Source: Aphidius gifuensis
Lineage: Eukaryota; Arthropoda; Insecta; Hymenoptera; Braconidae
DNA: 64,000 bases
Assembly (NCBI RefSeq): GCF_014905175.1
Contig: NC_057790.1
Span: 22,284,469-22,348,468 of the forward strand
Direction of reading: 5' to 3'
Below, one piece after another: positions 1 through 15,200 of this stretch (its first letter is position 1; each line of letters opens with the position of its first letter). Made by a program: the position numbers and the translations under genes. The notes below the pieces were generated by a model that saw only the letters and a program-made list of their open reading frames with translations, was not told the DNA's origin and did no database searches.

Positions 1-3000
1 ATAATTTTTTATTCTTTTATATTTCTTTAAAAATTTAATTATTTATCAATGTCATAAATAGATAATCATTTATTTATTTAGGTAAATTTTATTTTAAATT
101 ATACTAAAAGTAATACTGGACTGATTTGGAAGAGATTTGCACGACTTCACCTCGTAAAGTGCCTACGTGTTACAACAGGAAGTCAATTGATCGCAGTTGA
201 ACATTATTTTCTAACAATCGTTAAGATCACATCCATTTTAGTTTCTTTTGAAACGCATTCTGAAGTTTTACCCCAAACTACTGAGAAAAAAGTTGTGATA
301 AATAGAAAAAAAAAAAAAATATAGAAATGCTACTCTATCGAACTGTATGTACGTGCTTCGAGCACAACTTTACTTTAAATTTTTTGCAATTGTTATCAGT
401 TTTTTTTTCTTTTTTATTATTTCTATATCATTTATCAAAATATATACTTTTTTTAAAAATTATTTATAGTACATTTAAATGCTTCAATTTTTAAATAAAT
501 GTGAATATTATTTTAAAAAAAGTTCAGTGGTTTTTTAATTCAATAAAAAAAAAGTATAAATAAAATACTGATAGCATTTTACTCGTCAATGAAATATTTT
601 ATAACAATATTGACCTAATTTTTTTTTTTTAATTGAATAAAATTCATTTTAATTAAGTGATTGATTGAAGTTTGAAAAGTTAAATTCAGTGATATTTAAT
701 TTTTTAAAGATACAAGACCAAAAATATATTTTTTATTTTAAAAAAGAATTATTTTTTAATATTTTGCTCTTCATTGACGTCGTACTTGTAATTAAATATT
801 TGTAATTAGTTAATTTTAGGTATAATATAATATTTATAATACTGATCTAAGTATAAAATACTATGAAGGAATTTAGACATCAAATGATCTCAGCTCCCAA
901 GTGATTGATTACTTGGCTATATTTAAATTCAATATGTTTGACTAAAACACCAGCTACACATAAATTATTATCAATTTAAAATTTAATTAAAACACTTATT
1001 TTTAATTATCAAATATAAATATAGCAATTTCCATTAAATAAACTATCAAAATAAATTTTAATTTCATTGATTAGGTTTGTATAAACATTTGTTTTTTTCA
1101 TTTGATTTTTAAATATTTTTTTACCCTCAAGTTTTCAATTTTTTTTTCTCCTCAAAATATAAAAAAGATAATAGCTAAACGGTGAGGATGATTCAAACGT
1201 GTCACGTTCAGGATCTGGATTACATTTACTTATATTTTTTTTTTTTTAACTTGGGTGAAACCCGAGGGACCAATGCGCCAATACGTGTCTATAATCTTCC
1301 ACCTTATATTTTCCCGTCTTTCATCGTTTTTATCATTTTTTTTACTTCTTTTTTTGCACACACGTTTTCACATTGGTGGACAGTAGATTTATTTATAAAT
1401 ATATATATATTTTAACTGTCAGTACTCACGCAAATATCATGCGGTTGAAAATAGACATGTGCGTTGAAAAATATGTTGGCCACCCTTATTTCCATTCACT
1501 CGCACAAATACAGAAGACATGAAAAATACTTTGATCGTACGAATATTTTGATATATATCTCGATAAGAAGTATATAGTAATGTTGGTTTGTATATATATT
1601 TATACAACTCCCTCAGGATCACTTTATTCATCCAACGATGTCTTTCATATCCATGATTCTCGAAGGTTTCTCTGACAATTTCCATATTTTTTTTCTACAT
1701 GCTATACTTGAAGAATTTTTATTTAAATTAAATCTAACAAATTTGTTTTTTTTTTTTTTCCTTTCATATATGTATTGTTAATAAAAAAAAAAAAAAAAGA
1801 AAGCAATATAAAAAGTAATTTATTCATTTTTTATTAAATTTTGATTTAGTTATATTTTTATTATTCAACACTAAATAATTAATTTAGTTTCAAGTTAATA
1901 AGACAAAAAATGAGTATTATTTTTTCAAGTGTAAGAAATGGAATTTCAGAAATTTTTATACTAGCATTTTTCGAGTTCTTTTTATATTGGAATGAGGAAT
2001 TTTACAGCTTGAAAATACAAGAATTTTATAATATAAAAAAAATGAATAATAACGAATAAATTAAATGACAATTGTAAATAATATTTTAAAGATATATTTG
2101 TTATTGAAATATAAGTGAAAAATCATTGAATAAAAAAATTGCAAGTGTGTATTCAATTTTGAAGTTTCAGCGAGTGCTTTTAACTCAATACAATTTTTTC
2201 TGACAGTCAGCCAGATACTTTTACAGGAAAAAAAAAGGATCTAGCAAGTTGAGGAAAGATGTTTTAAAGGAACAAATGTTTGTGAATGGTGTGTCTTTGT
2301 GTATATAAATATATACTGTAAAAGATAAGTTATATACACACTTTATAATATAAGAAAATACAACTGGTGTAGGTAAAATAACGTTTCACCAAGTTTTTTG
2401 GATTATCGTATGCGCGTGCTTTGCGCCACCTTGAGATAATTTTACTTATTCGTATTATTTGCCTCACCACCAAACTAACTTAAAACTATTTCATTCTCTG
2501 GAACAAGTTTTTATCTTGCTCGTTTAACAAAAAAAAAAAAAAGTAAAATTAATATCATGAAAATGTAAAATGAAAGAAAATAAAGTTAAATAATAAAAAT
2601 AATAATAGTTATAATAATACACATAAAAAAAAAAAAGATCATTGCAAGGCTGAATAAATTTTTTTTTGGTGTTTTATTACTACTCAATGAGAATGCAAAA
2701 ACAAATGAAAAAAAAATTTTCATTACTGAATGAAAAAAAGTGTAAAAGACTAAAGATTTACAAAACAAAAAAAAAATATATTAAAGAATGGCAATGACAA
2801 TAAGTAAGGGCTAAAAAAAGTGTTGATAAAGAGGAGCTAGAGTATACTTACAAAAGTATATTTTCACTTTCATTTACTTTTATTTTAAACAGTCATATAG
2901 AGACTAGTTTTGAGAGTCATCTGGTAACATCCCACGACTCCAATATTCTCGACACTTTCTAAATATATATATAGATAAATTTCATATATATAGCTGTGTT

Positions 3001-6000
3001 GTGTGACAGCTAGACCGACAATAAGCTGATAATTGAGCTTTTGAATAATTCCGCCTGCTTGAACCTTTGCCTAGAGTTTAATAAAGCTCTGTATCAAAGG
3101 GCCCAACGTACTCTGAAATTGACGCCCAAATGAAAATGACCTGATGGAGATGCGATCATACTTAATTATTCTGAAACTATATATACAATCTCTGGCACTA
3201 TTTTCAATATTTTTTCCTAAAAAGAAAAACAAAAATAATTGTATAATTAATATAGCCATTTTTTTTTTTTTACACAAGAGTTTTTTTATCATTTCCATTT
3301 TATTTATTAATCATTGTAAATTGAATAAATTACAATAATTATTTTTTTTTCAATTTTAAATATCAGTAAAAGCAAAAAATATAAAAATTAAAATTCTGTA
3401 TGGCTATTTAAAAATTAATAACAACTAATGAGTATTGAAGTTTTTTTGCAAAATGATATAATGAGTATCACATAAATGGTAAATAGAGTTTATAATATGC
3501 AAACTGGTAAACTATAGTAGTAGTTGTTTGAACGGTTTATGGCAACTTCATGAGTGTTTTGGGCAAAAGGTCAGTTGGGGGAGAACAATGAATTTTATAC
3601 CCACCTCTCTCTTGTCTTTCAAGTAGCAAAGTTGCTGATATAATATATAATATACACAAAGTTAACAATTCACGGTCATTTAGACACGTTTAAATTTGTG
3701 TTGTTAAAATTTTACAACAGGAAATATTATGTAAAATAAAATTTGAATGATTTTTAATATACAGTTAAAATAATTAGGTTAATGTCTGACTTGATCATTG
3801 ATCTGTCCATGCAAATTTAGTCAAAGAGAATATTTTATTATATATGTAATTTGAATAAAATAATACCTCTATTATTTGTGTTTGTTTCACTGGCAATCTA
3901 CAAATGTTTAATACCATTCATTAAATTATAATTGTCATTGTGATTAAATTGAAAAATAGTCAAGCTTAAAAAATAAAAATCAAACAATTTATAAATCTAT
4001 TAGTCACATTAAACAATTAATAATAAAACGTAAATAAAAAATAAAATTATCATCTTGAATTTATCATATTTTTTTGATGAAAAATTATTTAATTTAAATT
4101 AAATATTTTGTCAATTGACTGAGGTTTATTATGTTGACTTTAAATGTAATTAATTTATTAATAATACGATTTTTATATCTGCTGAGACGACTTGAATTGA
4201 TTGATAGATTGTAGGTGAATTTTTCTGGCTCAGCTATTTTGCTAGAGTAGAAATATACAAGTTTTATGGAGCGGCACTGGGACTCGAAGGCTTACATTTA
4301 TCTTGGGGGCTTTTTCTTCTTCAATGCTTCAATGTGGTGCTCAATCAATCTGTCCTACACGAATAATTGATGCCCAAGTTCTTGATACTATTTTTTTCTT
4401 TTTATTTGTATTTTTTTTTTTCATATATATTGTATAAATATTTATTTATTTACAATGTAGATAATATACAAGAAATTAATATTAATTTTGATAATGTAAT
4501 TATAAATTTCGGTGATTATTATCATGATTAATTTTGATAGATTAATATATAATAGGCTTATATGAAATTTATTATAATTTTTCAATGAGTTCAAATGATA
4601 ATATTTGAAAATATCAAGTTGGAATAATATAGATATATATTTTTTTAATTATATAAACATAACAATAACGGAATATTATATTTTAAATATTCATGTTTCA
4701 TTGAATTTATAATTAAATTTGATATGATATTGAACAATTGTTACGATGAATAAGTTTTCTAGATTAATTACCATTTTTGAATATTTTAAATTGGTTAATA
4801 AAATGAGAATATCGATTTGTGTTATTTATATTTGAATAATTTGATTCTGGTTTCTATCTAAATGTTTATAAAATTATTACTAAAAAATCAATATAGAAAA
4901 TTGAAAAACTAATTAACATTTATATTATTATTATATTTATTTTAAAACTTAAATGTTTACTTAAAATTAATTATATAAATATAAATAAACAAACGAAAAA
5001 AAAAAAACATAATAAATTAAAAACTAATTGACAAGTAGTCCTCTTGCTTTGATGGACAATTGACAAGAATTAATTAACAGTTGAGGGCTATATGTGTTTT
5101 GTTTGATCGAAAACGATGAACTCCATCGAACATGTGCACACATTGATTCAATATCCTATTCCGATTGTTTGTCATTGTTGAACTTATACATCAAGCATGT
5201 ATTTAATATAGTATGTCCATAAATTGTTCATACATATATCTATATTTATTTATTTAAAATTAAATAAAAAATTTAATTAAACAATGTTGTGTATATATAA
5301 CAATATACTGAACAATGTGCTCTTGTGTTTAAATTTTAAAATACATTAAATTTCAATGTGTAAATATTGTAACAGTATTAAATTTCAAAAACATTTATAA
5401 ATTTATAATGAAATTCAATCGTTGCAATAATATCTCAAAAATTTTTATCCTTTTTATTGATATTTTATTTATTTTTTTTAAATATATATTTCAAGTTTAT
5501 TGGGAATTCGTTTGTAATGGAAATAAAATTTTTTATCTTTTCGTTTATTCAATTGAGATTTAATTTCAACTATTGAATTTTTTTTTTTTTTTTTTTTTTT
5601 ATATATATCGTCATCAAATAAACCATTTAAATTTGTTTTTAATTAAATTTTTATGTATTTATTTATTTAAAAAAAGCAATGAAATTCAATTTAACAAATT
5701 TTTTTTTTTATTATATATCAAATTGTTTATTTAAATAATCATTGTTTAGTTTATAATTAAAATTGATAATTTAAATAAAACACAAAGTTAACAATGACAT
5801 TTTTTTTTTTTTTTTTTTGATTAAACACACGAAAATTTATTGACTAAAATATATATAAATAATTGAGACATTGGTGGTTGGTCTTGAGGGATTGGTAGCC
5901 CAGACTTTTCCCAGGTTTTTTCATGAGCACCCACGAGGGACAAACTCAACCTGGTTTCAACATACACACGCACAAGACTTTATGAATATTTTATAGCTTT

Positions 6001-9000
6001 TTTTTTATTTACTTTTTCTTTAGTTGAGAAAGAAAAAGGTTTACGTTGCCGACAAAGATATATAATAAATAAATAAAGACATTTTATGTTTTTGTATGCT
6101 TATCAACATCTAGAATTTTCAAATCAATTTTATATTATTTTTTTTTTATTTATTATTATATATTCTGTTGATATTTACTCGAAAATTAAATATCAAAATT
6201 CATTTGATTTGACCCTTCGACAATATCACCCTGAATAAATTTCTAAATTTATTATTTATATTAAAAAACAATTTTATATGGACAATTCACTTTGGCAGTT
6301 TATTTTTCATTTGATATTTTTTTTTTTTTGTCAATTTGGTAGTGTCCCAATTGCTCATTCCTTTGAACACTTTGGTTGAAACGTGGGCAAAGAAAGTGGA
6401 CCAATTGAATTATCATTTATATGAAATCCTTTGGCATTTTGCCCTATGCATAATCATTAACTTATCCATTTAATATTAATATTTTATATCCTTTACGGTG
6501 ATATTTTTTTTTTATTTTTGCAAATAAATTTTAAATAGTTTTTTTAATAATTTATTATGATTTTTTGTTTGTTTGTTTTCTTGGTTTTTATTTTATTTTA
6601 ATTTTAACAAATGGAAGAAATAAGAGACGTTGACAAGAAAATATATATATAAAAGTTGAATCAACGTCATGTACTTTAGTTTCCATTGCATCATTCATGG
6701 AAATTTTTGAAATGCGTATACGTAAAATCATTTCAAATAATATAAACTCTCTGGAGTAAATATAGAATACCGAGTGGCAGCGTCAAGACTCTTCAACAAA
6801 AACAGGACATCCTGATGTATTTATCCTTTAAATTTTGAAGAAGCTTTTGTTGACTTGTCATGATATTGCTAAGAAAATAAATTTCAAGTTATATATACAG
6901 CTTGAATAAATTTTAAAATTATTATTTAAATATATATTTTCATTCGTTGAATTTTTCATCATTATTTTATTGTTTAATATATTATTTTTTTAAATAAAAA
7001 ATGATAAAGAAAAAAAAAGACAACACAATGTTATTATGAATATTTTTTTTTTTTTTCATTTATCAAAATGAAATGGTAGATAATTATTGCGACTCAAATT
7101 GAAATGCTAATGATTCAAGATAAATAAAAAAAATTTTTTTTCTCTTTACTACTCATGTGTAATGAATAAAAATTTATTATTTTCTTTAATTTATATTTTG
7201 AATTTAAGAAATAATAAAAATTTTTAAATAATATATGGAAAAAAATAAAAATGATAAATCTATAAAAATTGGTATGAGATAAGCATCGAGAAATATTATT
7301 CAAATCTACAGAGAGAAAAAAAAGTTCTCAAGGGATAGCAAGTTACTTTATCCTTCATATAGTCTTTGGTCTTTCTGGTTTTTGAAGCTTGGTTTGAAAT
7401 GGTCTAGTCAAAGAGAGTCAAAGGGCTTTTGCTATTTTTAGTTAAATAAATATAAAATTGAATAAAAAATATATATAGAAATTTGATATACAAAGAAACA
7501 TAAAAATAAAAAATTATTATTTACATAAATGATAAAAATATAACTGTAAATATAAATAAATACAAATAATATATATTTTAAATAATTGTTAAACAATTTA
7601 TAAATTTTATAAATTAATTTTTTATGAGTTTCAATATTATCAGAGTAATATTATGACTTACCTTTTGTTATTGTTGATTATATTTTCATCAATGGTCCAA
7701 TTACAAGACGATATATGTTCAACTAGTTGTGCTAAGTAATTAATTTATCAACTAGACTAATTACTTATTGCTTTCATAGTAGATGATAATGAGAGTAGAA
7801 ATTCCTTCATCAATTATATAATATTACTCGATACTTTGAAGTTGGAAATTTCCAATATCTTTGCCAAATGATATTCGTGTGTATTTAAAGAGTAATATTT
7901 CAGTGATATTCAATGACATTTTCATTTCCTTTTCAAGACATCTATACGAGAATATTTACTTGAAAAAAAAAAACAAATTTTTTCTTAGTTTTCTTTTTTT
8001 AAATCTCTGTAATGAAACTGTTCTACAAATATTTTTTTTTAAAAGACAAAAGTCAATATAATCAGGGAAAAATATATTTGACATTTTCCAAAGATAGTCG
8101 ACGGTGATACTTGATTAATTTACTCTTTCTTGTTCTTATTTTATTTCATTTGTCTCTAATTAATTTGATAAAAAATTAATAGAATAAGAAAAAAGGTTTG
8201 ATGCAAAAAAAAAAAAAAATTAATCGTATTTCAAGACAATTTTCATAATAAAAATTGAATTTCTTAAAAAGTAAATTTTTAATTAATAATATTACTCGAA
8301 ATTTTATTTTTCATTTTTAAATGTTAACACAGTATTATATTAAATAAATAAACGAGACTTTTAACCTTTTTCTTAAGATTATTTTCATTTTTAATTCATC
8401 ATTTTTACAAACCCAAGTGGCAAAGTTTCTTACATTAATATTATTTATATTTTTAAGAATAAAATTGATGACATCGAGTTTAGCGAATATTTTTTTTTAA
8501 TTATTTTTTCTCATTACTGACATTCAAAGCGCATTGTTTTTCCTTTTTTTTTACGATCGATTTGCATCCACAGGAAATTTCAAAGTTCCATAATATATAC
8601 GATAAAACCGTACGTTATGAATAGTGAAAAAATAGAAAAAATAAATTAAAAAAAAAAAAACTAAAAATAAAGAATAAAAGTTCAAATCGATAATGTATTG
8701 TATGTCTATATATATTATTTCTGGATTAATTTATACGTCACCATTAAAATCAAATATCATACAGCTTTTATTATTATTTTCAAAAAAGCCATTGATATTA
8801 CAACTATTATTTTATTATTATCATTATTATAACTATTAATCAAAAACAAAATTTATTCTTTTTTTTTAAACACTCAGACATACTGCACACACATCTACAC
8901 TTGATCATTTGATATACACTTATTTACAGAAATTTATATATAGGTATATTTTAGTTTTTTTGTTTTATTTTTTCTTCCATCATAATTATTATTTTTATTA

Positions 9001-12000
9001 TTACTATCATTATTACTATTATTATATATTATTGATAATACATTTGATCTAAATTTAATATCAGCCACTCTTGGTCGATGCGAGTGATAATTATTTTCTA
9101 GTTGATGACAATTATTATTCACAATTAACTGTGTTTTAATTTTTAATTTATTTTTTTTTCTTTTTCAAAAGCACAAGTTAATTTTTTTTAATAGGCGAAT
9201 AAATATATTTGGCACTTGTCACATCGATTTTATTAATTTAATTTTTTTTTTTTCAATTTTTCGTTATTTACATTATCAATGAATTTATTTTTTATAACTA
9301 TTTATTTTATTTTTATTATGGTGATTTTATGGGGCTTATTTTTATTATGAATATTTTAAAAATATAAGATCTTATGTTTTTTTTTAATAAGTATATCTAC
9401 ACGTTTATATACGGCATTAAATATTAAAAATTTTTTTTTTTTTTATATAAGAAATAAATAATACAATTTAACTTGAAAATATAATTTTTTTAAATTTTTC
9501 TTTTGTTTTTTTTTGTAATTAAAAGATGGAGTTTTATTTTTAAAAAAGAATTGAATTTTTTTTTTTTTGTTCTCTGTTTGATTGAGTTTAATGATTGAGT
9601 CATTATTAACACTTGAGAATTTTATGTATTTATATTTATATATTTTTTTATTCAATTTTGTATTTATTATTCAACTAGCCACACTAATGACCAGCTGCTG
9701 GGTATACTTAGGCATTGACTCTATTCAATTTTAGTAAATAACATATAGTAATAATGTTTATACATGTAACTCAAACAAAGTTTATACATTGAGCTATTTA
9801 CATTTTGTATTTTTTATTAATTTCAATTTACCATTCAATATTTTCCAATAGTTTCCCTGTTTTTTATTTTATTTTTTATATATAGGTATACTTTTTTTAT
9901 TTTTCTCGTAAATTTGTTTTTTTTTTATTCGAAACATTGAAGTATGCAAATTTTTTTTAAAAACTCATACATTGAGCATTGAAAATTTTTTTTTTTTTTT
10001 GATTAATTTATTATATATAATAAATTCTTTTATTTTTTCTAATTCAATTCGTTATGAAAAGATTATAATAATGATAAATTTAAAAGTAAGCAATTAATAC
10101 TTTCAACTTGTTATCTCAGTTATTTTTATTTATTTATTTAAAAATTTCACAATAATTAAATTTTTTTTTTTCTTTTTATAGATATGTTAAATAATAAAGT
10201 TTTTTTTTTCTCTTTATTTTTAGTTATTTTCATTGCTTATTTTGTCTCATTAGCTCGTTATTATTATTTTTTTATTTTTTCATTTTATATACTTTAACAT
10301 CTTGTTAATTCAATATTTTTCATGCAACAAATTCTAACGTCACATCATTTACAACAACACAGTTCAAATATTTTTTTTTTTCAATTTTATTTACATACGT
10401 AATTTTTTTTTTTACTCTTCAAAGTTGTATTTTTAAAACCAAATAAAGTATCATACATGGGCTTGATAAGTGTCACTGACAGATTAAAATAATCTCTAAA
10501 AAATATAATAGTAACTAAAAAAAAAACGAGTATTTTTTGCCGAGATAAATCGGTATTTTCAAGGATCACTTTGTCTATTTTTGCAAAGCTCATGGTAGAA
10601 CTATCACAAAAAAAAAAAAAAACTGTTAGTTTAAAAAAACAATAATGGATGCTCATATATAGGAATAAATATTTAAATAATCGATATCTCAAATATAATA
10701 TACAGAATATAAAATAATACTCTATTTTAATCCCCAAATTCCAAAAATAAAAACATAAAAAAAAAAAAAAAACGAATTAACTTTATAAAAATTGATTTAT
10801 AAAATATATAAATAAACAATAAATTATTCTGAGCTATAAACATAGAAAAGTCACTCAGCTTAGGCCTGTCATTATTATAAAAAAGCTCTATTTTATATAA
10901 AAATAAAAAACAATCGACAGTTATATTAAGAAATTAATTTAAAAATTTGATATAATAATATTTTTATAAATCAATTGATAAATTTGACTAGATTTTTTTT
11001 TTTAATTTCATTAAATAATTTACATATATTTATAACTCCTGCCTTATATTACTATTTAAAAAACAAAAAACAATAAAAATAATATCACTTTTAATAGAAA
11101 TAGAATTTAAAAATAAATAAAATAACGAAAATAATTAAAATTAAATATAGTCATTTTTTTTTGGATGTTAATGTGGCTTTGATTAATTGTAAATTTATGT
11201 TGTAAATTTGTACATGTTGAAATATCATTGATGTTAATACCACAATCATGTGTCACACCCATTGCAAATTATTTTATGCTTATTAATAGTAATATAGGTG
11301 TTGCAATGTATGAACCAATTCCCTTTATACTCACAAGTATATGTAATGTTAAAATGCATTGCATTATTATGATCATTATGTGATAGTCGTCAGTGTGGTG
11401 GTTTGCCACCATAAACCATATATATGTATTAAATATCAACGCTTGCAGTATCTCTGTTACGCTTGGCTTAACATGGACTGTAGCTCATGCATCGCTTAAC
11501 ATAATCCCATTCTCTTTATAACCCTCTTTTGACCCTTCAATGATTTTTCAAAAATTCATCTACACACTGATAATCACCGCCAAAAAAGTAACGAAAAAAA
11601 TCAATAATAAATTTATCATTAAAATCTTTCAACAAATTTACTGTACCAATTATTATTATTAATTTTTTTCTACTTAAAGAATAAAATAAATTATTCATTA
11701 TCATTTTTTTTTTTGTCACCAAGATATAAAATATTAATTGAAAATAAAAATAACAAATGAAAATTAATAATATATTACTTGGTCTTAAATCACGAGATTA
11801 TATTTCAACTGACTTTGCTAGTATAATGATAATTTTAATAAATTAATAGTCCTAATTATGATTGTAATTTGTAAATTATTAATACAATTATTAGTGATTA
11901 TTATCTTGATGATATATTTCAAATATGTTAAATTCAATTCCAATGATAATTCCATTTGTCCACAATAATTCATTTAGTTATTTAAATAATTTTTATCACT

Positions 12001-12178
12001 GATATTTTTATTTTTTTATTAATGATTAATTTAAACAAGAAAAATCATTAATTAAATTTCATCTGTCATTGATGATACACTGATAGATGTGCATTTAAAT
12101 CCCATGTTATTTAAAATTAATTTGATATATATATAAGATGATAAATCCATTTGAATAATGTCTAGTGATTGATTATCC
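1..12178. other. Downstream flank of the DIP gene, no supported gene
   Basis: Very AT-rich DNA with many poly-A/T runs. Short ORFs here lack homology, sensible codon use or splice context. The DIP 3' UTR must begin at 12178 and run leftwards; several TTTATT hexamers (AATAAA on the minus strand), for example near 12015, could be its poly(A) signal, but none stands out. Confidence 0.6.
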
Positions 12179-12288
12179 TTAATTGGCATATTGTGGTACA
12201 TAAGGTGGCATATAAGGACCAGTTAATATATATTGTATTGCAACAACCATCAGTTGCGGTGCACTCCATCTGATAATATAGGCGCTTC
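12179..12288 (-). CDS. DIP terminal coding exon with stop
   Basis: Acceptor GTGTTTCAG; entered in phase 1, it runs 35 codons to a TAA. It encodes residues 369-404, GSAYIIRWSAP..., with a moderately hydrophobic stretch around residues 380-390 (QLMVVAIQYIL), then a Tyr/Pro-rich end (GPYMPPYVPQYAN). DIPs are usually GPI-anchored; the hydrophobic stretch could be part of such a signal, although the polar tail after it is longer than typical. An 8 kb intron separates it from the previous exon. If entered in phase 0 it would instead end after 12 residues. Confidence 0.75.
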
Positions 12289-15200
12289 CTGAAACACAAA
12301 TAATGCATTTTTCGTGTTAGTTGATTTTTTTTTTTTTTGTTTTACACATTATGTATTATGTATTTTCAAGTACATATGTAGAATTGTGAATGTACTGGGA
12401 GTGGAATGGAGCTGGAGAAGCCATGATGGAGTTTAAAAGAAATAAAAAAAAAAATACAGAGTCAGGGCACCAGTGGGACATGAAGACTTGGCTTGCTTGC
12501 AAAAAAAGAGAAAGATGAAAATAGAGCAAAAGAAAAAGACGAAGAAGAAGAAGAAGAAGAAGATGTCTTGAAAATAGTAGGGGAAAAGAGAGGATTGGCT
12601 GTTACCAAAGTTCAGGCTAGAAGTCCCATGAGTGCTTTTCAAGTATACACACACATAGCATCTTAGAAATGGAAAAGGACTAGTTTTGATACCCCCCCTT
12701 TTGCCCCCCCACGAGTCAATGATCATTGGCAATACTTTTACACTCACATATATATCTCAGATACAGTACTGGTGCAATCATTCTTTTTAACAATTTTATT
12801 TCTTTACCAATACTAAGATCAATTATCGATTAGACTGTGTACTTAGTACGATAACTTTACAGTTTTTATATACTATTAAAAAAAAAAAAAAACTCACCCC
12901 GTATGCCTTTAAATTCTCAAGGGTATCATTTGACCAATTATTTTGTGGTTTTATTTATTTTTCTTATCATAATTGTTAATCGATAGTTTTTAACTTTTTT
13001 TTTTATCTTTATATAAAGCACAAGTTTTATGAATTTTTTTTTAATATATTTTTTTTATCGGTTAGTTTAATATATGCATAAAAAAAAAAATATTAACAAA
13101 AGTAAAATAATGAAAATAAATGACAATACTTTGAATGAACTCTTAGATAATAGCTGTACTGGTTGTAAATTGCTTGTGGCAATTTTATAAAAAGAGAAAT
13201 GTAAATTTATAGTGAAATGATAAAATTTTGAAAGATAAGTATATATAAAGAGAAACAGTTTTGTGGCTCGATGAGTGCTATTTTATATATATACTAAGAC
13301 GGTGATATTAATATTCGTAAAAATTATGAGATTTTAAGAGGTCGAAGCGTGAATTATCACATCATAATTGTGCTTCTTTTCAGTAAATAATTCTTTAATA
13401 ATCTTTTAATACTATGACTCAAAAATAAAAATTAAAAATAAATATATAAATAATATTAAATAATAAAATAATTATAAATATATCAAAATAAAAATTAAAA
13501 ATAAATATATAAATAATTGATTATTCTACCAGCTGTTATAACTTTACGCTTAACGTACACTTCTTGTATATCTCATTTCATCGTTTATTTATCTTATACT
13601 GTATTTACATTTTTCATCATCTATTAACTTTCATTTTTTATTTTATTCTTTTATTTTTTATATATTTCTTTTCTTCGTTTTTTATTTATTTTCTTATATG
13701 CTTTTTATCTTCTTCTTCGTTTTTATTTTATTTACTTCGACAGTGTCTCTACTGCTAAGATATTCGACAAGTGTCCTTTACTCGACTCTCATGACTCATC
13801 ACTTGTATATCTGATACTCACAGTGTCATATACATTTTTATTATTCAGTGCTTCTCATTTAATTAAGACTTTCATCTAACTTATATATAATATTTTTATT
13901 TATTTTTTCATATATATTTATATTATTTTATTTTTTATTTTATATAATATAAAATTTCATTTTTTTCTCCAAATGAGAAAACACATTTTGACAATTTTTT
14001 TAACACAACTTCTAAAGATGTAATATATATTTTTGAGCTTTTCACATATATTTTCTACTAATTAGCAAAATAAAATTTTAAATGTATGTACATATCATAA
14101 ATGAATAAATGAATAATGTCAACATTTAAAAATGCCTAAAAGTTTGTAAATAAAGACAAGTGCTTGGACGAACTTTCAGCATCATAAAATCTACGTTTTC
14201 TAAAGTGGTATTTTACATGCTAAACATTAACATGTAGAATTTAACGTATTGCAATTTATGACATTAAAATGCATAGTGCTTTATGTACGATGGAATAAAG
14301 TAAAATGTTATAAGCAAGAAGATACAAGAATCGATAGTCCAACTATACATATATATCTATAGTTAGCTACTACCTGATGCATGCTCAACGATGCAGAGAA
14401 AAGATACTTAAGATAGTTACGTGTATTATATACATAAGTGTATCACAAACGAGTGAGATAGAAAATTTCATTTCACCAAGAAGCTTTTCATAACCACCAA
14501 CGACTTACTTGAATAATGCCATTGTTAGAAATTTTACTCAAGAGGCCTTATTGCCACAATTCACTATCACCTCATTTGATAATAATATTTTAGCTAGGGA
14601 AATTGTACATGATGACCAGTTTCAAAAACTTTATTTAATCATAACAAATACTACTGTTCCAAACTTTGTATATATACTATAAATTTATATAATTATATTA
14701 AATACTAATTAGAAACTATTTGATCATTTCGAAATCTACTTATGAAACAATTTGATGAAATTATTAATTTGTTTTTCAAGTGAATAGATTTTATTAGCAA
14801 TTTTTTTAAATAAAAGATTTTGTTTATTTTTTCATACAATCAACATGAAAATATAGATAAATTAAATTATTTTTAAACTAAATGTTTGTATATAAAAAAA
14901 ATTACTTTTAAAATTTAAAAATATAGTTAACCCAATTTATTGTTGACTTTAAAACGGATGTCAAAAAGCACTAGAGTACATATATGTCACAAAGAGAGTA
15001 AAGTGGATAAGAGAAATAGGTTGTCTTTGAAGTGGTAGTGGTAGTGATCTTTGAGACAGGTTACCAGCCGGAAGTTGGTGCATTAACGTGATCACCGGAC
15101 AACTGCAACGAATCGTTACAACACACACACTCAAAGTTTATTGTATATATAATAGTAAAGATCTTGCGTGTGTTATATTCTCAAAGTTATAAAACAACGA

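Noticed and set aside
1437..1685. Minus-strand 82-residue ORF beginning MEIVRETFENHGYERHRW
   Set aside because: Faintly protein-like but no family, splice partner or conserved motif; AT-rich DNA gives such ORFs by chance.
12433..12747. 104-residue minus-strand ORF just upstream of the DIP last exon
   Set aside because: Dominated by a poly-Phe run, which is the antisense of a GAA microsatellite.
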